Part shown: positions 22,988 through 33,194 of the stretch, in pieces | How positions within the stretch are numbered: the first letter of the stretch is position 1 | Layout: every line of letters starts with the position of its first letter | Assembly: GCA_936432065.2 (NCBI GenBank) | Contig: OW386285.2 | Coordinates: 183,148,301-183,212,300 of the forward strand | Origin: Rutpela maculata | Taxonomy: Eukaryota; Arthropoda; Insecta; Coleoptera; Cerambycidae | Length of the DNA: 64,000 nt | Direction: 5' to 3' | The notes under the pieces: generated by a model | Databases searched by the model: none | What the model saw: the letters and a program-made list of their open reading frames with translations, nothing else | What the model was told of the DNA's origin: nothing | Translations under genes and position numbers: made by a program

Positions 22988-23630
22988 ACTTAAAATCTCC
23001 TCATGGAACGCCAATGGTGTGAGTAGCAAAATTCCTTTCCTTATAAATTACCTATCGAGGCATAAAATCGACATTATGCTTCTGAACGAAACAAAACTCG
23101 ACCGACGGGACAAGCTACGCGTCCGAGGATATACGACAATACGTAAAGATAGGGCCGACATCAATAGGGGAGGTGGCGTGGCCATACTCATAAAGTCAGA
23201 TATTGCGCACACGCATCGTACTCTGCGAAACACCTCCGTGGAGAACGTGTGTGTGACGCTGGAAGACGGCATGAGTATCGTCGCCGCGTATAACCGGCCC
23301 TTGAACGGGTTCACGGCGGGTTGTCTCGAGAATTTGCTGAACGCAAGCCCACGCTGCTTGCTCATAGGCGACCATAACGTACGACATCACGCATGGAACT
23401 GCCATCTCAACAACGCCAACGGCAACACTCTGTACGATTACGTCAATAATCGTAATGTCGTGTTGCAGTATCCGGACGATCACACACATTTTCCGGATAA
23501 CGGCACAACGCCTACTACCCTCGACATAGTAGTCAACAAGGGTGTGAGGAACTCCACGCCACCCGTGGCGCTGGAGGAACTCACATCCGACCACAATCCA
23601 ATCTTGTTGGAATTGGATAACATGTCGAGG
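22977..23630 (+). pseudogene. LINE A ORF2 part 1: AP endonuclease
   Basis: Readable endonuclease motifs are SSWNANGVSSK (catalytic N), MLLNETKLD (E), GGGVAILIK, LLIGDHNVRHHAWNC (D and N; H where F is usual), TLDIVV and LTSDHNPILLEL (catalytic H). This domain nicks the target DNA in target-primed reverse transcription. Coding breaks off after NMSR where LINE I is inserted. Confidence 0.88.
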
Positions 23631-24290
23631 GAAGACATGACACGAAAAATCACATCTTATTTTTATCTTACTATTTTTAGGATGGAAAAAACAGAAAGTT
23701 GCCGACCAATTTTCAAAGCAAATCGCTTACTCACAACAACTGCCTTATATGTGTATGAGGCAATAAAATTTATAGTCCAGAACAAGGGTTCATTTATAGG
23801 TAACCAAAGGACACATAATTATAACACAAAAACAAAAGAGAACCTTTTACCTGACAAAACTAAATTCAGCTTCATTCAAAAAAATGTGCATAACAACCTA
23901 ATTAAAATTTGGAATAAAATACCCTTACAAAAAAGAAGTTTGCCAGGAGGAATTTTGTTGAAATACGTGAAAGAATATCTATTGGACAATCCATTTTATA
24001 ATATGAACGAATATTTTACTAGCGAAATGATATAATGACTGTAAATCAGTCTATTGTATAGTTGTTGTATCGTGTTTACGTATATGGTCATTTTGGACAT
24101 TTTATGTTTTTGTTTTTTTCTTGTACTATATACACTTTACATGTTTTATATGTTTTTATATTATGTACTCCTTATAGACAATAAGTTACTTTGTTTTGTA
24201 AACTTAATGACATGTTCTATACCTACTGAGGGTTGTTAAAAACGGAACAAATAAACTATTCTATTCTATTCTATTCTATTCTATTCTATA
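23631..24290 (+). mobile_element. LINE 3'-end fragment (LINE I) inside LINE A ORF2
   Basis: It contains the C-terminal ~130 codons of another ORF2 (THNYNTKTKENLLPDKTKF, VKEYLLDNPFYNMNEYF) to a stop at 24033-24035. A ~200-bp UTR with a tail of five or more TTCTA units follows. The flanking duplication is short (GAGG at 23627-23630 and 24291-24294). It joins in frame upstream with ORF2 only by chance. Confidence 0.85.
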
Positions 24291-26239
24291 GAGGCGCCGA
24301 CTGGCGTCTCTATAAGACACACATAAACACACACCTAACCCTTGCAAACAATATCACCACACCCGCCGAACTGGAAACTGTAGTGGGCGAGTTCACAAGG
24401 GTACTGCATGACGCCAAACAGAGTGTTGCCACAACCATAACGATAAATCCGTACAAGGACCGACTCGACGCAGCGGTCATACAAGACATACGCGAGAAAA
24501 ATCGACTAAGACGGCTTTGGCAGCGAAATCGCGATGTCGACGCTAAGGCCGAAATGGGTAGGCGGCAACGGCAGATCAGGACCACCATCAATACCACAAA
24601 AAACCGGAAATGGCGGGATAGACTGGAAGCGTTGAATCCTCGAGACAACTCGCTGTGGAAGCTGTCGAGGGCTATGAAAAATACGCGGGAGGCCATACCC
24701 GCCTTAACAACACCAAACGGACAGACGTCGATGACGGACTCACGAAAAGCAAACGACTTAGCTGACCATTTTCAAAATATACATAACATACAGATACCAA
24801 ACAACTTGGAACACGACCGCATTGAAAACAACGTAAACGCACTGATTGGCCATGACATCCAATTGACCAGACGAGAATTTCTAAAAGTCATGGCCAAGCC
24901 CTCGGAGGTTGCGGGCATTGTCCGGACTTTACCGAACAACAAGGCTCCCGGTTCAGACGGCGTCGAGTATAGGCTACTCAAATATCTCCCGAGAAAAGGC
25001 ATTGTGCAATTGACGTACATTGTCAACGCGATCCTGCGATTTCAGCACTGGCCCAGCCAGTGGAAATGCGCCGTGGTCGTGCCAATTCTGAAGACGAACA
25101 AGAACGCGAAGCTCGTCGGCAGTTATCGACCGATCTCGTTGCTGTCGGCGATCTCCAAGTTGGTGGAGAAGGTCATCCTAATCAGATTAGACGCTGCGCA
25201 GGATGAACTTCACATCGACGACGAGTGCCAGTTCGGCTTCAGGAGGAGCAGGGGCACTGTGCAGCAGGTCGTCAGGATCGTGAATGACGTCAAGGTACAA
25301 TGCAACCTCGGGAAGAGTACCGTCATGGTGCTCCTTGATATTGAGAAAGCCTTCGATACCGTATGGATCCCGGGATTACTCTACAAACTAAATTCGCTGG
25401 ACTTTCCGACGCATATTACCAAACTTATTCACTCTTTCCTGTCAGATAGATCGCTGCAGGTCAGAGTGAATAATAAACTATCAACTAGGCGGGACATTCG
25501 CGCGGGCGTCCCCCAGGGGTCGTGCCTGTCGCCAAAGTTGTACAACTTATACATCTCCGACTTCCCGGAGTTTCCGAATTCGAACCTTGCCAAGTACGCC
25601 GATGACACGGCTATGTACGTGCACTCACACAACGCGCAAGCGGCTAATATGCTGCTGAAGGCACACTTGGCCCGTGCCACGGCTTATTACGATAAGTGGA
25701 AGATTCGGATCAACGCCGAGAAGTTGGAATCGATTCTATTCACGCGCCGCTTCACCGAAAATCGGATTTTAACACCACTTTCAATCGGGGGTAGAGAAAT
25801 TCCAATCAAACGGTGCGTGAAATATTTGGGGGTGAACTTAGACAAACGACTGACGTTTAATACACACGTTAACGAGACGGTACGCAAGGTCTACTTCATG
25901 TCCAGGAGTCTGTATCCGCTCCTGGCAAGAGGTAGCGGACTCAACAGGACTAATAAAAAGTTGTTGTACACAATGGTAATCAGGCCGGCCATCACATACG
26001 CGGCGCCGGTGTGGTGCAGCATCCCGGCCACGACAATGCGGAAGTTGAGAGTATTAGAACACAAATTTATGCGCCTCATTTCAGACTCCGGTAGGTACAC
26101 CTCCCTCAGAGATCTTTATGCACGTTGCCACGACATAACCCCACTAGCGGACTACGTCCAAGAAACCTCACAAAAATTCTACCAGTTTAAACTGGTACTT
26201 ACTGCTTACCCGCAACATTACCCGAATCAGACAGCATAA
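24291..26239 (+). pseudogene. LINE A ORF2 part 2: reverse transcriptase
   Basis: Frame 3 is open from GADWRLYKTHINTHL. In order: linker (NRKWRDRLEALNPRDNSLWK), PNNKAPGSDGVEYRLLKYLP, GSYRPISLLSAISKLVEKVI, FGFRRSRGTVQQVVRI, LLDIEKAFDTVW (first catalytic D), AGVPQGSCLSPKLYNLYISD, KYADDTAMYVHS (catalytic YADD), YLGVNLDKRLTF and a C-terminal region to 26239. All catalytic motifs are present, so apart from the insertion and the ORF1 frameshift this is a recent copy. The N-terminal open extension before 24291 belongs to the LINE I tail. Confidence 0.9.
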
Positions 26240-26920
26240 TGCCATACTTTTCGATATAAGACACCCCCTACCATACCAGGCGTTGCCTATCTTCCGGCAG
26301 CTCCCCTAGCCACACTTCCTTCTACGATAACTTACCTCTACCCCCTTACTTTTATCTTTCCTCAACTTTACATATTTCCAATCCCTCCCTCTCCCCATTT
26401 ATGTTTGTACAATTTTGTTCTTTTATCTTTTTTGTTATTTTTGTTCCCTTTTTGTCTCTCGAAATCCCCTCTAGGCCGAAAACTTACCTAAATCCTAATT
26501 TTTTTTAAACCACAATTTTATTTCCACCCTACCTTCCTTGTCGGCGATCAGACCACAAGGTCGTCATTTGTTCGAACGGGTTTTTTCGTTTAGTTGTGTT
26601 CCCCGTATCAAGAATCAAAATTACGAAATGCGCTCGCCTACGGTTTTAGTGTTCTCAGTGTTGTATTTATTTTTAAGCTACTTTTAGGTCCATGTGGACA
26701 CATAAAAATTGTAATCTAGCTTTTAAGTCTGCACGTGGCAGACAGGAGATTCTACCTCCCCCCCCCCTCGAATTTACTTCCAAGCCGAACCGGACCTACT
26801 CCGCCCAGCCTCACACCCACCTCGGCGATGTTCGCCGTGGTTGTCTGGCTGGCTCCGGGCTAGGATCCGGTGAGGCACATAAATGTATAAAACTGTTAAT
26901 AAATTGTTTATTGATTGATT
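26240..26920 (+). other. LINE A 3' UTR
   Basis: Non-coding, pyrimidine-rich then GC-richer sequence ending AATAAATTGTTTATTGATTG just before the tRNA-like 3' half. Confidence 0.7.
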
Positions 26921-27133
26921 GTCTCGCAATCCAAGGGTCCCGGGTTCGATCCCTGTCAACGTGATTTTTTTTTTCATATATTTTTTTTTTCACAACAAAG
27001 TTGGTATCACAAAATTTAGAATGTCCAAAAACTAACATTATTTACAAGAAAAATGCGAAGAGTATCCTATAGAATGTGTAACAATTATATAAAAAGCTCA
27101 GTAAATCGGCGAAGAGTTTAATGCTTCCTCTAG
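26921..27133 (+). repeat. 3' half of the tRNA-like element
   Basis: A tRNA-like arm with B-box-like GGGTTCGATCCC is followed by T-runs, TCACAACAAAGTTGGTATCA, GTCCAAAAACTAACATTATT and the terminal GGCGAAGAG. It is nearly identical to 30040-30271, which defines the family tail. Confidence 0.65.
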
Positions 27134-27289
27134 TTTTTATTTTTTTTTGTCATATGCATTTGACTTTTCATAAAAATACAACAGATTTTGGAGTTTTTGA
27201 AAATATTTTCATTACTAACTGAAATACAATGAACTGAAATTTTATAATTTACAATTTAACAAATTACCGAGGGGTCAACCGCGAAGGAA

Positions 27290-27458
27290 ATCTGGTGTAC
27301 ACCTAGAAGGAAGTCCGAGGAAGTCCCAAGGAAATCCAAGGAAGTCCGGGGAAGTCCGAGGAAGTCCGAGGAAGTCCGGGGAAGTTCGAGGAAATCCCAG
27401 GAAATCTTAGGAAATCTGAAGGAAATCCGAGGAAGTCCGAGGAAATCTCAGGAAATCT
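27290..27458 (+). repeat. GAAGTCCGAGG minisatellite (left block)
   Basis: Tandem ~11-bp and ~20-bp units of GAGGAAGTCC/CAAGGAAATCC type. The same repeat on the same strand appears at 31686-31882, suggesting one array later split. Confidence 0.75.
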
Positions 27459-29147
27459 TGCTTTCAATGAATTTTTTTTTCTCCAAAACTATGGGCTTTA
27501 GACATGTTATATAAGGTTTCTTTGTTTGTCTAGTTGTTCCCAAGTTGTTTTTAGTATTTATGTTAAGTTTCTTTAAATTTTTAATATTTATATACAGTGT
27601 GGCTCATTTCAAGTGGAAACACCTTCTTAACTCAGTTATTGGTCATCCATTTTCAACCAAATTTGGATCGGTATCAAAGATCTTTAATATTTCTTTTTCA
27701 GTAAAACAAAACATATTTCAGTCAGTGGCATGCATTTTTATTAAAAAAAAGGTCGATTTTTCGAGAAATCATATTAGGCATTTTTTTTGTTGAAAAACTA
27801 ATGCAATATTATTGATCAGCATAATTATTATGATAATAATTATTATTATAGATGCGTAATTAAATTTTGGCAAAAAAGTACGTTCTATTCCTGTATAGAA
27901 TAATAATAATATAATAATTTTTTTTATGTAATTTTTCATAAAAATGCATAATTTTGGTTCATAATCTAAAAAAAGGCGCAAAAGTTTATATGTATATTTC
28001 TTTCACACCCTCTAGCGGCGAAACTAAAAAAAAAGTAGAGACAAAACTCACAGAAAATTTTATGCTCTACAACTTTGCTCTCTTGATATTTTTCACCAAA
28101 ATCTCGACCAAAATGCACAGTTTTTCCTCAAAATAGATAACAAGACGAAAAAATGCGAAAAAACTCTAAAATTCATATATATATATATATTTCTCAAAAA
28201 ACACCCTTTTTTAGAACTGCAGGGGGTGAAAATCATGTTTAGACAACCCAAATACTTCACTTTTTACAAGTCTCATAACTGTGGGAAGATTTTCCATAAA
28301 ACAGCGATTTTTTGACTAATTTGAAGGGACTAAATAAGTGGTAGGTAAAGTGGGGCAAGTGCGCACCGGTTTTTGGACAGTTGACATTTGTGGGATTTAT
28401 GCTTTATCATATAGTTTTCAAATTTTGAGTATTTCTTTGTTGGTACATTGGGCGAACAAATCTATAAATAAATAAACCCTAATCAACGGCTAACGCACTA
28501 CAACCACACTTTTAAAAAAAAGTGACAGGAGGGCGCATTTACCCCGAATTTCGGTGCAAGTGCGTATTTGACTGTTAAAGAATCATGAAATCTACTGAAA
28601 TTGTTAGGAGGCAAGATCGTTTTAATTACAATTTTTTACTATTTTTTGCACTTTGCAGATTTAAAATTAATTGATTTGTTCAAAAGTTACAAACTATATT
28701 ATACAAGGAATCGAGAGAAAAGTTCAAGACATTAAAAAAATATTTCAGTAAACATTCTCAATAAACTGAAAATATTATATTTATATTTCAAATAACAGAA
28801 ACATAAAGTCCATAATACATTCTCATGTGATTAAGTAAGGTTAAGTCAAAGTCGAAAGTCCAAGCATCTCCAGGACGATCTAATTTTGGATCAGGCAAAA
28901 TCTTAATAATATCTATGTTAGTTATATTATCTACATCTTCCAATTCTGGCCAAAAAAATTTGCCGTGATTGTTTTGTGAATTTTACGGTCCATTCATTGT
29001 TACTAATTTTGTTGGTAACCTGAAAATGACAAAAGTCAGTAAGACATTGATACTTGAATAGTTAAATGAAGCAAAATACATAATGTCGTGTTCTTTTCTT
29101 GGTGCTATATTTGACAATTATCCGTTTGTCTATGTATGTTCCTGTGT
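27459..29147. other. inserted repeat sequence without recognised gene
   Basis: AT-rich. It contains phrases such as ACAGTGTGGCTCATTTCAAG and GGGGCAAGTGCGCACCGG that look like dispersed non-coding repeats, and an (AT)n run at 28176-28190. No coding signature. Confidence 0.4.
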
Positions 29148-29362
29148 TTTTTCAAAATTCGCCCCCCCCCCCCCTAGGTCTAGGGACTCATGTTTAAAAT
29201 TATTTTTTTTGCCATATACATTTTACTTTTCATAAAAATACAACAATAAGTTTTGGAGTTTATGAAAATATTTTTCATTATTAACTGAAATACAATGAAC
29301 TGAAATTTTGTAATTTACAATTTATCAAATTATAAAATTTCAATTCGTTGTATCTACTATAT
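29148..29362. mobile_element. partial copy of the hAT-like palindrome
   Basis: Matches the inner left arm of the family from the C-run/GGTCTAGGGACTC block through CATTTTACTTTTCATAAAAA to the centre (AATTTCAATTCGTTGTATCT). It lacks both termini. Confidence 0.65.
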
Positions 29363-29999
29363 ATCAATAAAAATTATTTTGAAAGTGATTTTTTATTTTT
29401 AAATAAATTTAATATAATAGAAAAACAAATAGCATAAGATTTGAAATGGATATCAATGAATTCAGAAAAAAATCTTTAATTTATTGAACACTATGAACCA
29501 CCACCTTCCCAGTTGAAAAAAAAAGTTTTCGATAACAAAGTAATCTGTTCAATTTTGGAGGCTTAAATAATTATTAATGAAATTAAAGGAAACATTATAT
29601 TTTTCCCTTGGATTTTACTTGCCGTAGAACAACATTTGGTATTCTAAAGCACTTTAGAAGAATGTCTCAACACGCTTTAAAAAACTGAACATCGACTTAA
29701 AAATTCGCGAAAATCTCATGGTATACTCAGAATGTTGTCTTGAATACAAATATGTAAAAATATACAGGTTGTTCCATTTAAAAATCGAAAGTTACGGTCA
29801 TTTCCGGGTAAACCGGAAATGGTCTCATACCGTCTTTTGTGCCCCAAAAACCATTTTTACAGGTAGTTTATGCATCTCAAATTTCAAATGGATAAGTTAA
29901 TAATAAAGAAAATATAGCGGGGGGGGGAGCCACTCGCCTATGGCACCCGGTATAATGCGTTGAAATATGATTCTCGAAAGTTACATATTACAGATATTC

Positions 30000-30271
30000 C
30001 ATTTTTGAAGTAATGTGTGATGATACGGTGTCTAAAGTTTTGCCTTGCAATAAAGATCGTGTGTTCGAATCCCAGACAGGTTGGATGTTTTTTCTTCAGA
30101 TTTTTTTTATATATATTTTCTTTCACAACCGAGTTCACAACAAAGTTTAAACTTAGGATGTCCAAAAACTAACATTATTTACAAGAAAACTGCGAAGAGT
30201 ATCCTATAAAATGTGTAACAATGATATAAAAAACTCAATAAATCGGCGAAGAGTATAATGCTTCCACTAGT
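30000..30271 (+). mobile_element. tRNA-like element, 3' portion, unoccupied site
   Basis: The tRNA-like segment runs uninterrupted: TTTTGCCTTGCAATAAAGAT then GTGTTCGAATCCC. The same tail as at 26970-27133 follows, to GGCGAAGAGTATAATGCTTC. It shows the site that LINE A occupies in the other two copies as empty. The hairpin head is missing. Confidence 0.6.
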
Positions 30272-31685
30272 TTACATTTGGGGTGTCTATTAGTTTTTTA
30301 GTTGCATTAAAACACTCAACCGAAATACACCTAAAATATAAATAATGGAAAAAAAATTAATAACATTAATTAATTTCTCCGACAACGGTGAATAAACCAA
30401 AACATTAGGAAACAGTAATTTTGTAATTTGCATTTAAAAAGTTTGAAAATATCTGGATCGCATTAACTTAATTTGATATCAACGGCCAAGGACATAAAAA
30501 TATCTATATTGGCTTATAACGACCTATTCTGTCTTACACGTTCCATATTCACTATAACGTTTCGAGCAACATTTCCTGACAAACCGTCTCGATAGTAATA
30601 AATAAACCAGAGAAAATCGGTACCGAGATCGGTTCGATTAATAGTAATAATAATAATCGAGATAACAATCAAATTTAATATTATAGAGGTAATAATAGAA
30701 TTTTTATATTTAAAGTCGTATTTAAATACAATTTCTTTTATTGAATTGATAATCATTTAAGTTAAAAATGAGGTTAAAATATAATTATGTTAATAATATT
30801 TTTTTTTATATTTTATAAATTAGTTGGAATTAATTTAAAGGTAAATTTTATAAATATTCAATTATAATATATATTTATGAAATTTTTAAACTTAATAAAA
30901 TTAATTATGTCATTAAGAAAATTGATTATAAAAAAACGCTGCCCAGGGAATCACTAATTCCACATCCAGATTTTCTATCCAAGTCTCTCACAACGAAAAA
31001 ATTTTGTATGTGGAAATAATTGTTTATGGAACTTTAATAATATAATATTTGAAATCCTCTACCCGAGAAACCCATAAAACGATACTCCACATCGGTAGTG
31101 GGGTGGAGGTGGTGATAGGGGGTAGTGGGGGGTGGATGAAGTATAAAAATATTTTGAGGTTTTAGGTTCTTGTACACAGTACACACACTAAATCACAATC
31201 TTTTCTCATTCCCTTTAATAATGGGGGTGGGGGTGGTAATGGGCGTGGCTAATGCCAAAAATTTTTTGAGACCTTAGCTTCTCTTGTATATACTAAATAC
31301 CAATTTTATGGACTCTTACCTGCTTCATTTACCTATTTATCCCCATTTACCCCAATTTACCCCCCACCCCTTCGTTGGAACAAGATGAAAATATAATCTA
31401 GTTCCAGATCTCGTTAAAATACATTTGTGTACCAAATTTCAAGTGAATATCTTAAACGGTTCCAGAGTAAACGTGCGCACAAAAAAAGTTACAGAAGACC
31501 GACAGACAGAGAGACCGACACACAGAAATTTTTTTCACTCAAACTTAAAATCTCGACGTTTTATGACATTTTAAGCCTATTTGAACAATAAAAAATTTTA
31601 AAAAATTTTTAAAATTTTTTAAAATTTTTTTGTCATTACAATACTTCCACTGGACGTGGAAATAAATCGAAAAAAGGAACTTTGG
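30272..31685. other. non-coding dispersed repeat sequence
   Basis: Very AT-rich to 30930, then a GT/GGGGTGG-rich segment (31085-31260), and a segment with AGACCGACAGACAGAGAGAC (31497-31520) of the kind seen in dispersed arthropod repeats. No gene is recognised. Confidence 0.4.
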
Positions 31686-31882
31686 AAGAAATCTGGGAAT
31701 ATCAAAGAAATCCAAGGAAATCCCAGGAAATCCGAGGAAATCTGGAGGAAGTCCCAGGAAGTCCGAGGAAGTCCCAGGAAGTCCGAGGAAGTCCGAGGAA
31801 GTCCCAGGAAGTCCGAGGAAGTCCCAGGAAATCCGAGGAAATCCCAGGAAGTCTGGAGGAAGTCCGAGGAAATCTGTGTAAT
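31686..31882 (+). repeat. GAAGTCCGAGG minisatellite (right block)
   Basis: Tandem GAGGAAGTCC and CCAGGAAATCC units. Both strands are open over ~100 codons only because of the repeat. The array stops shortly before the CGCGGTTGGCCCCTCG terminal repeat. Confidence 0.8.
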
Positions 31883-32240
31883 CTTCGTCAAAGAGGAAAT
31901 CTGGTGTACAAAATTTTGGGCGCGGTTGGCCCCTCGCAAATTACAATATTTCAATTCGTTGTATCTCAGTTAGTAATGAAAATATTTTCATAAACTCCAA
32001 AATCTGTTGTATTTTTATGAAAAGTCAAATGCATATGACAAAAAAAAATAAAAATAAACAGGAGTCCCTAGACCCAGGGGAGGCTAACGAATTTTCAAAA
32101 ATTTTTTCGCAAACTGCTTTTTCAAAATTTTTTAGGGGTCATTAGACAAGTGCTTCTCTAGATGTTATTTCCCAAATTTCGTATGGGTTCCATGCGCCAC
32201 AGACGAGAAAAAAATATTGAAATTTCACCAGCCGCCACTG

Positions 32241-32871
32241 ACTGCAACAAAAAATGTAATGTATAGCTCAACTCTTCAATCACAGATGTCGCAAACGGAC
32301 AAAACAAAGAAAACTGCATATAATGAATCTTCTTCTTCTACTAGTGGAGGAGCATTACCACAGGACATAAATGAAAATAGTAAAAATATATCAACTGCGA
32401 AATTAGCAAACAGAAATATAACCTCTACATCTATCTCTGTGAAAACAAACAGCCTTCAAGAAACTGAACAAAACTCGTCAAAAATGCAGCATTTACATGG
32501 TGTCGAAAATGAAGAATTTATCAATCAAAAACACCAAAGGAGAATTATAAGGAAACGACTTGGCAAAGCTGAAACATCAGATGAAGATAAGGAAAACGGA
32601 TTTGCCGGGGCTAACAGAAAAGTCTGGCTATATATCAATCGAGTCAAAAGGCATGTAACAGAGGATATGATTGCAAAATATATAAAGAAAAAAACCTGGT
32701 TTTGATACGGAGCCATCACATGCAAGAAGACTAAAATGTTTCGTTGTGACAGCGCCACTGTCGAGAAAGGACGAATTATATGACCCCAACTTTTGGCCGG
32801 AATAAGTAGGCATAAAAAGATTTGACTTTTCAAAACATAAAGATTTTCTTCAGGAAGGAGATTTTTTATAA
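32241..32871 (+). pseudogene. LINE B ORF1, C-terminal part
   Basis: It resumes after the TSD with a Ser/Thr/Asn-rich linker. The conserved LINE ORF1 C-terminal domain follows (ANRKVWLYINRVKRHVTEDM), a stop at 32703, then frames holding MFRCDSATVEKGRII and the terminal FDFSKHKDFLQEGDFL. That aromatic/basic ending is typical of arthropod CR1/Jockey-like ORF1 proteins. At least one stop and frameshifts inactivate it. Confidence 0.7.
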
Positions 32872-32927
32872 GTGAACCCTGTGGAACAGAAAAACAGTAC
32901 AAATTATCAAAAGAAAATAAGCAGCAG

Positions 32928-33194
32928 ATGTCATCTAATTTAAATATTTTACATCTAAACATTAGGTCTATTAGAAATAAAGTGGAAGAAGTCGAAGCCT
33001 TTCTTCTAAATAGTGAAACACAGTATTATGATTTTTTGTGTTTTAGCAAACACTTTTTAACAGAAGACGAAATCAATTTTCTTGTAATTAATGATTATAA
33101 AGTATCATATTTTACCAGGAAAAATAGAATACATAGAGGAACTGTGATACTAAGTAAACTGAACATTGTGTGTAAAAAAGTAGATGTTATTGAC
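32928..33194 (+). pseudogene. LINE B ORF2 start: AP endonuclease N-terminus
   Basis: The translation MSSNLNILHLNIRSIRNKVE shows the catalytic N motif, and FLCFSKHFLTEDEINF the position of the usual SEHW (S-K-H here, so the glutamate is lost). RGTVILSKLN follows. It is cut off by FB2 after VCKKVDVID. Confidence 0.75.

Larger units (their letters stand above)
20965..26920 (+). mobile_element. Jockey-clade LINE (LINE A), nearly full-length
   Basis: The target duplication is GTCTTGCAATC (20954-20964) versus GTCTCGCAATC (26921-26931). It has a 5' UTR of about 465 bp, ORF1 with three CCHC knuckles, ORF2 with AP-endonuclease and RT, a ~680-bp 3' UTR, and a tail of TTGATTGATT. One LINE 3' end is inserted in ORF2 (23631-24290), and ORF1 has a 1-nt frameshift. 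The insertion point is the anticodon-arm region of a tRNA-like sequence. Confidence 0.9.
20438..27133 (+). mobile_element. tRNA-like element with hairpin ends, interrupted by LINE A
   Basis: It begins with a hairpin (TACTCTTCGC/GCGAAGAGTA class) and a CCGT-rich block. The tRNA-like 5' half GGTGGTGTAGCGGCAAGAGT follows at 20931. The 3' half resumes after LINE A at 26921 with TCTCGCAATCCAAGGGTCCC and the B-box-like GGTTCGATCCC. The tail has GCGAAGAGTATCC and ends GGCGAAGAGTTTAATGCTTC. It is inserted in the left arm of the hAT-like palindrome between GTTTA and TTTTTATTT. It resembles a tRNA-derived SINE in having A/B-box-like sequence but is unusually long, with GAAGAG motifs at both ends. Confidence 0.65.
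27268..31936. mobile_element. TIR element with 8-bp TSD in the centre of the hAT-like palindrome
   Basis: Terminal repeats are CGAGGGGTCAACCGCG at the left and the complement of CGAGGGGCCAACCGCG at the right. It is flanked by perfect CAAATTAC (27260-27267 and 31937-31944). In the intact sister copy (43672-44295) this 8-mer is single. Next to each end lies a GAAGTCCGAGG-type minisatellite in the same orientation. The 4-kb middle holds other repeat fragments and no transposase that I can read. An 8-bp TSD would fit hAT-type elements. Confidence 0.8.
20250..32240. mobile_element. palindromic hAT-like element expanded to 12 kb by nested insertions
   Basis: The left end CAGTGGCGGCTGGTGAAATT (20250) and right end complement (to 32240) are flanked by identical ACTGCAAC at 20242-20249 and 32241-32248, so they are one element. 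Only about 600 bp belong to it: 20250-20437, 27134-27267 and 31937-32240. The two gaps are a tRNA-like element (20438-27133) and a second TIR element (27268-31936). Aligning with the intact copy at 43672-44295 shows both interruptions precisely. Confidence 0.92.

Noticed and set aside
26921..26965. tRNA gene
   Set aside because: Only a 3' half with a B-box-like motif, and the 5' half lies 6 kb away beyond LINE A. Even joined, the acceptor stem does not pair convincingly, so it is called tRNA-like.
31656..31993. ~100-codon frames rich in RKSEEVRGSP
   Set aside because: They translate the GAAGTCC minisatellite on both strands; not genes.
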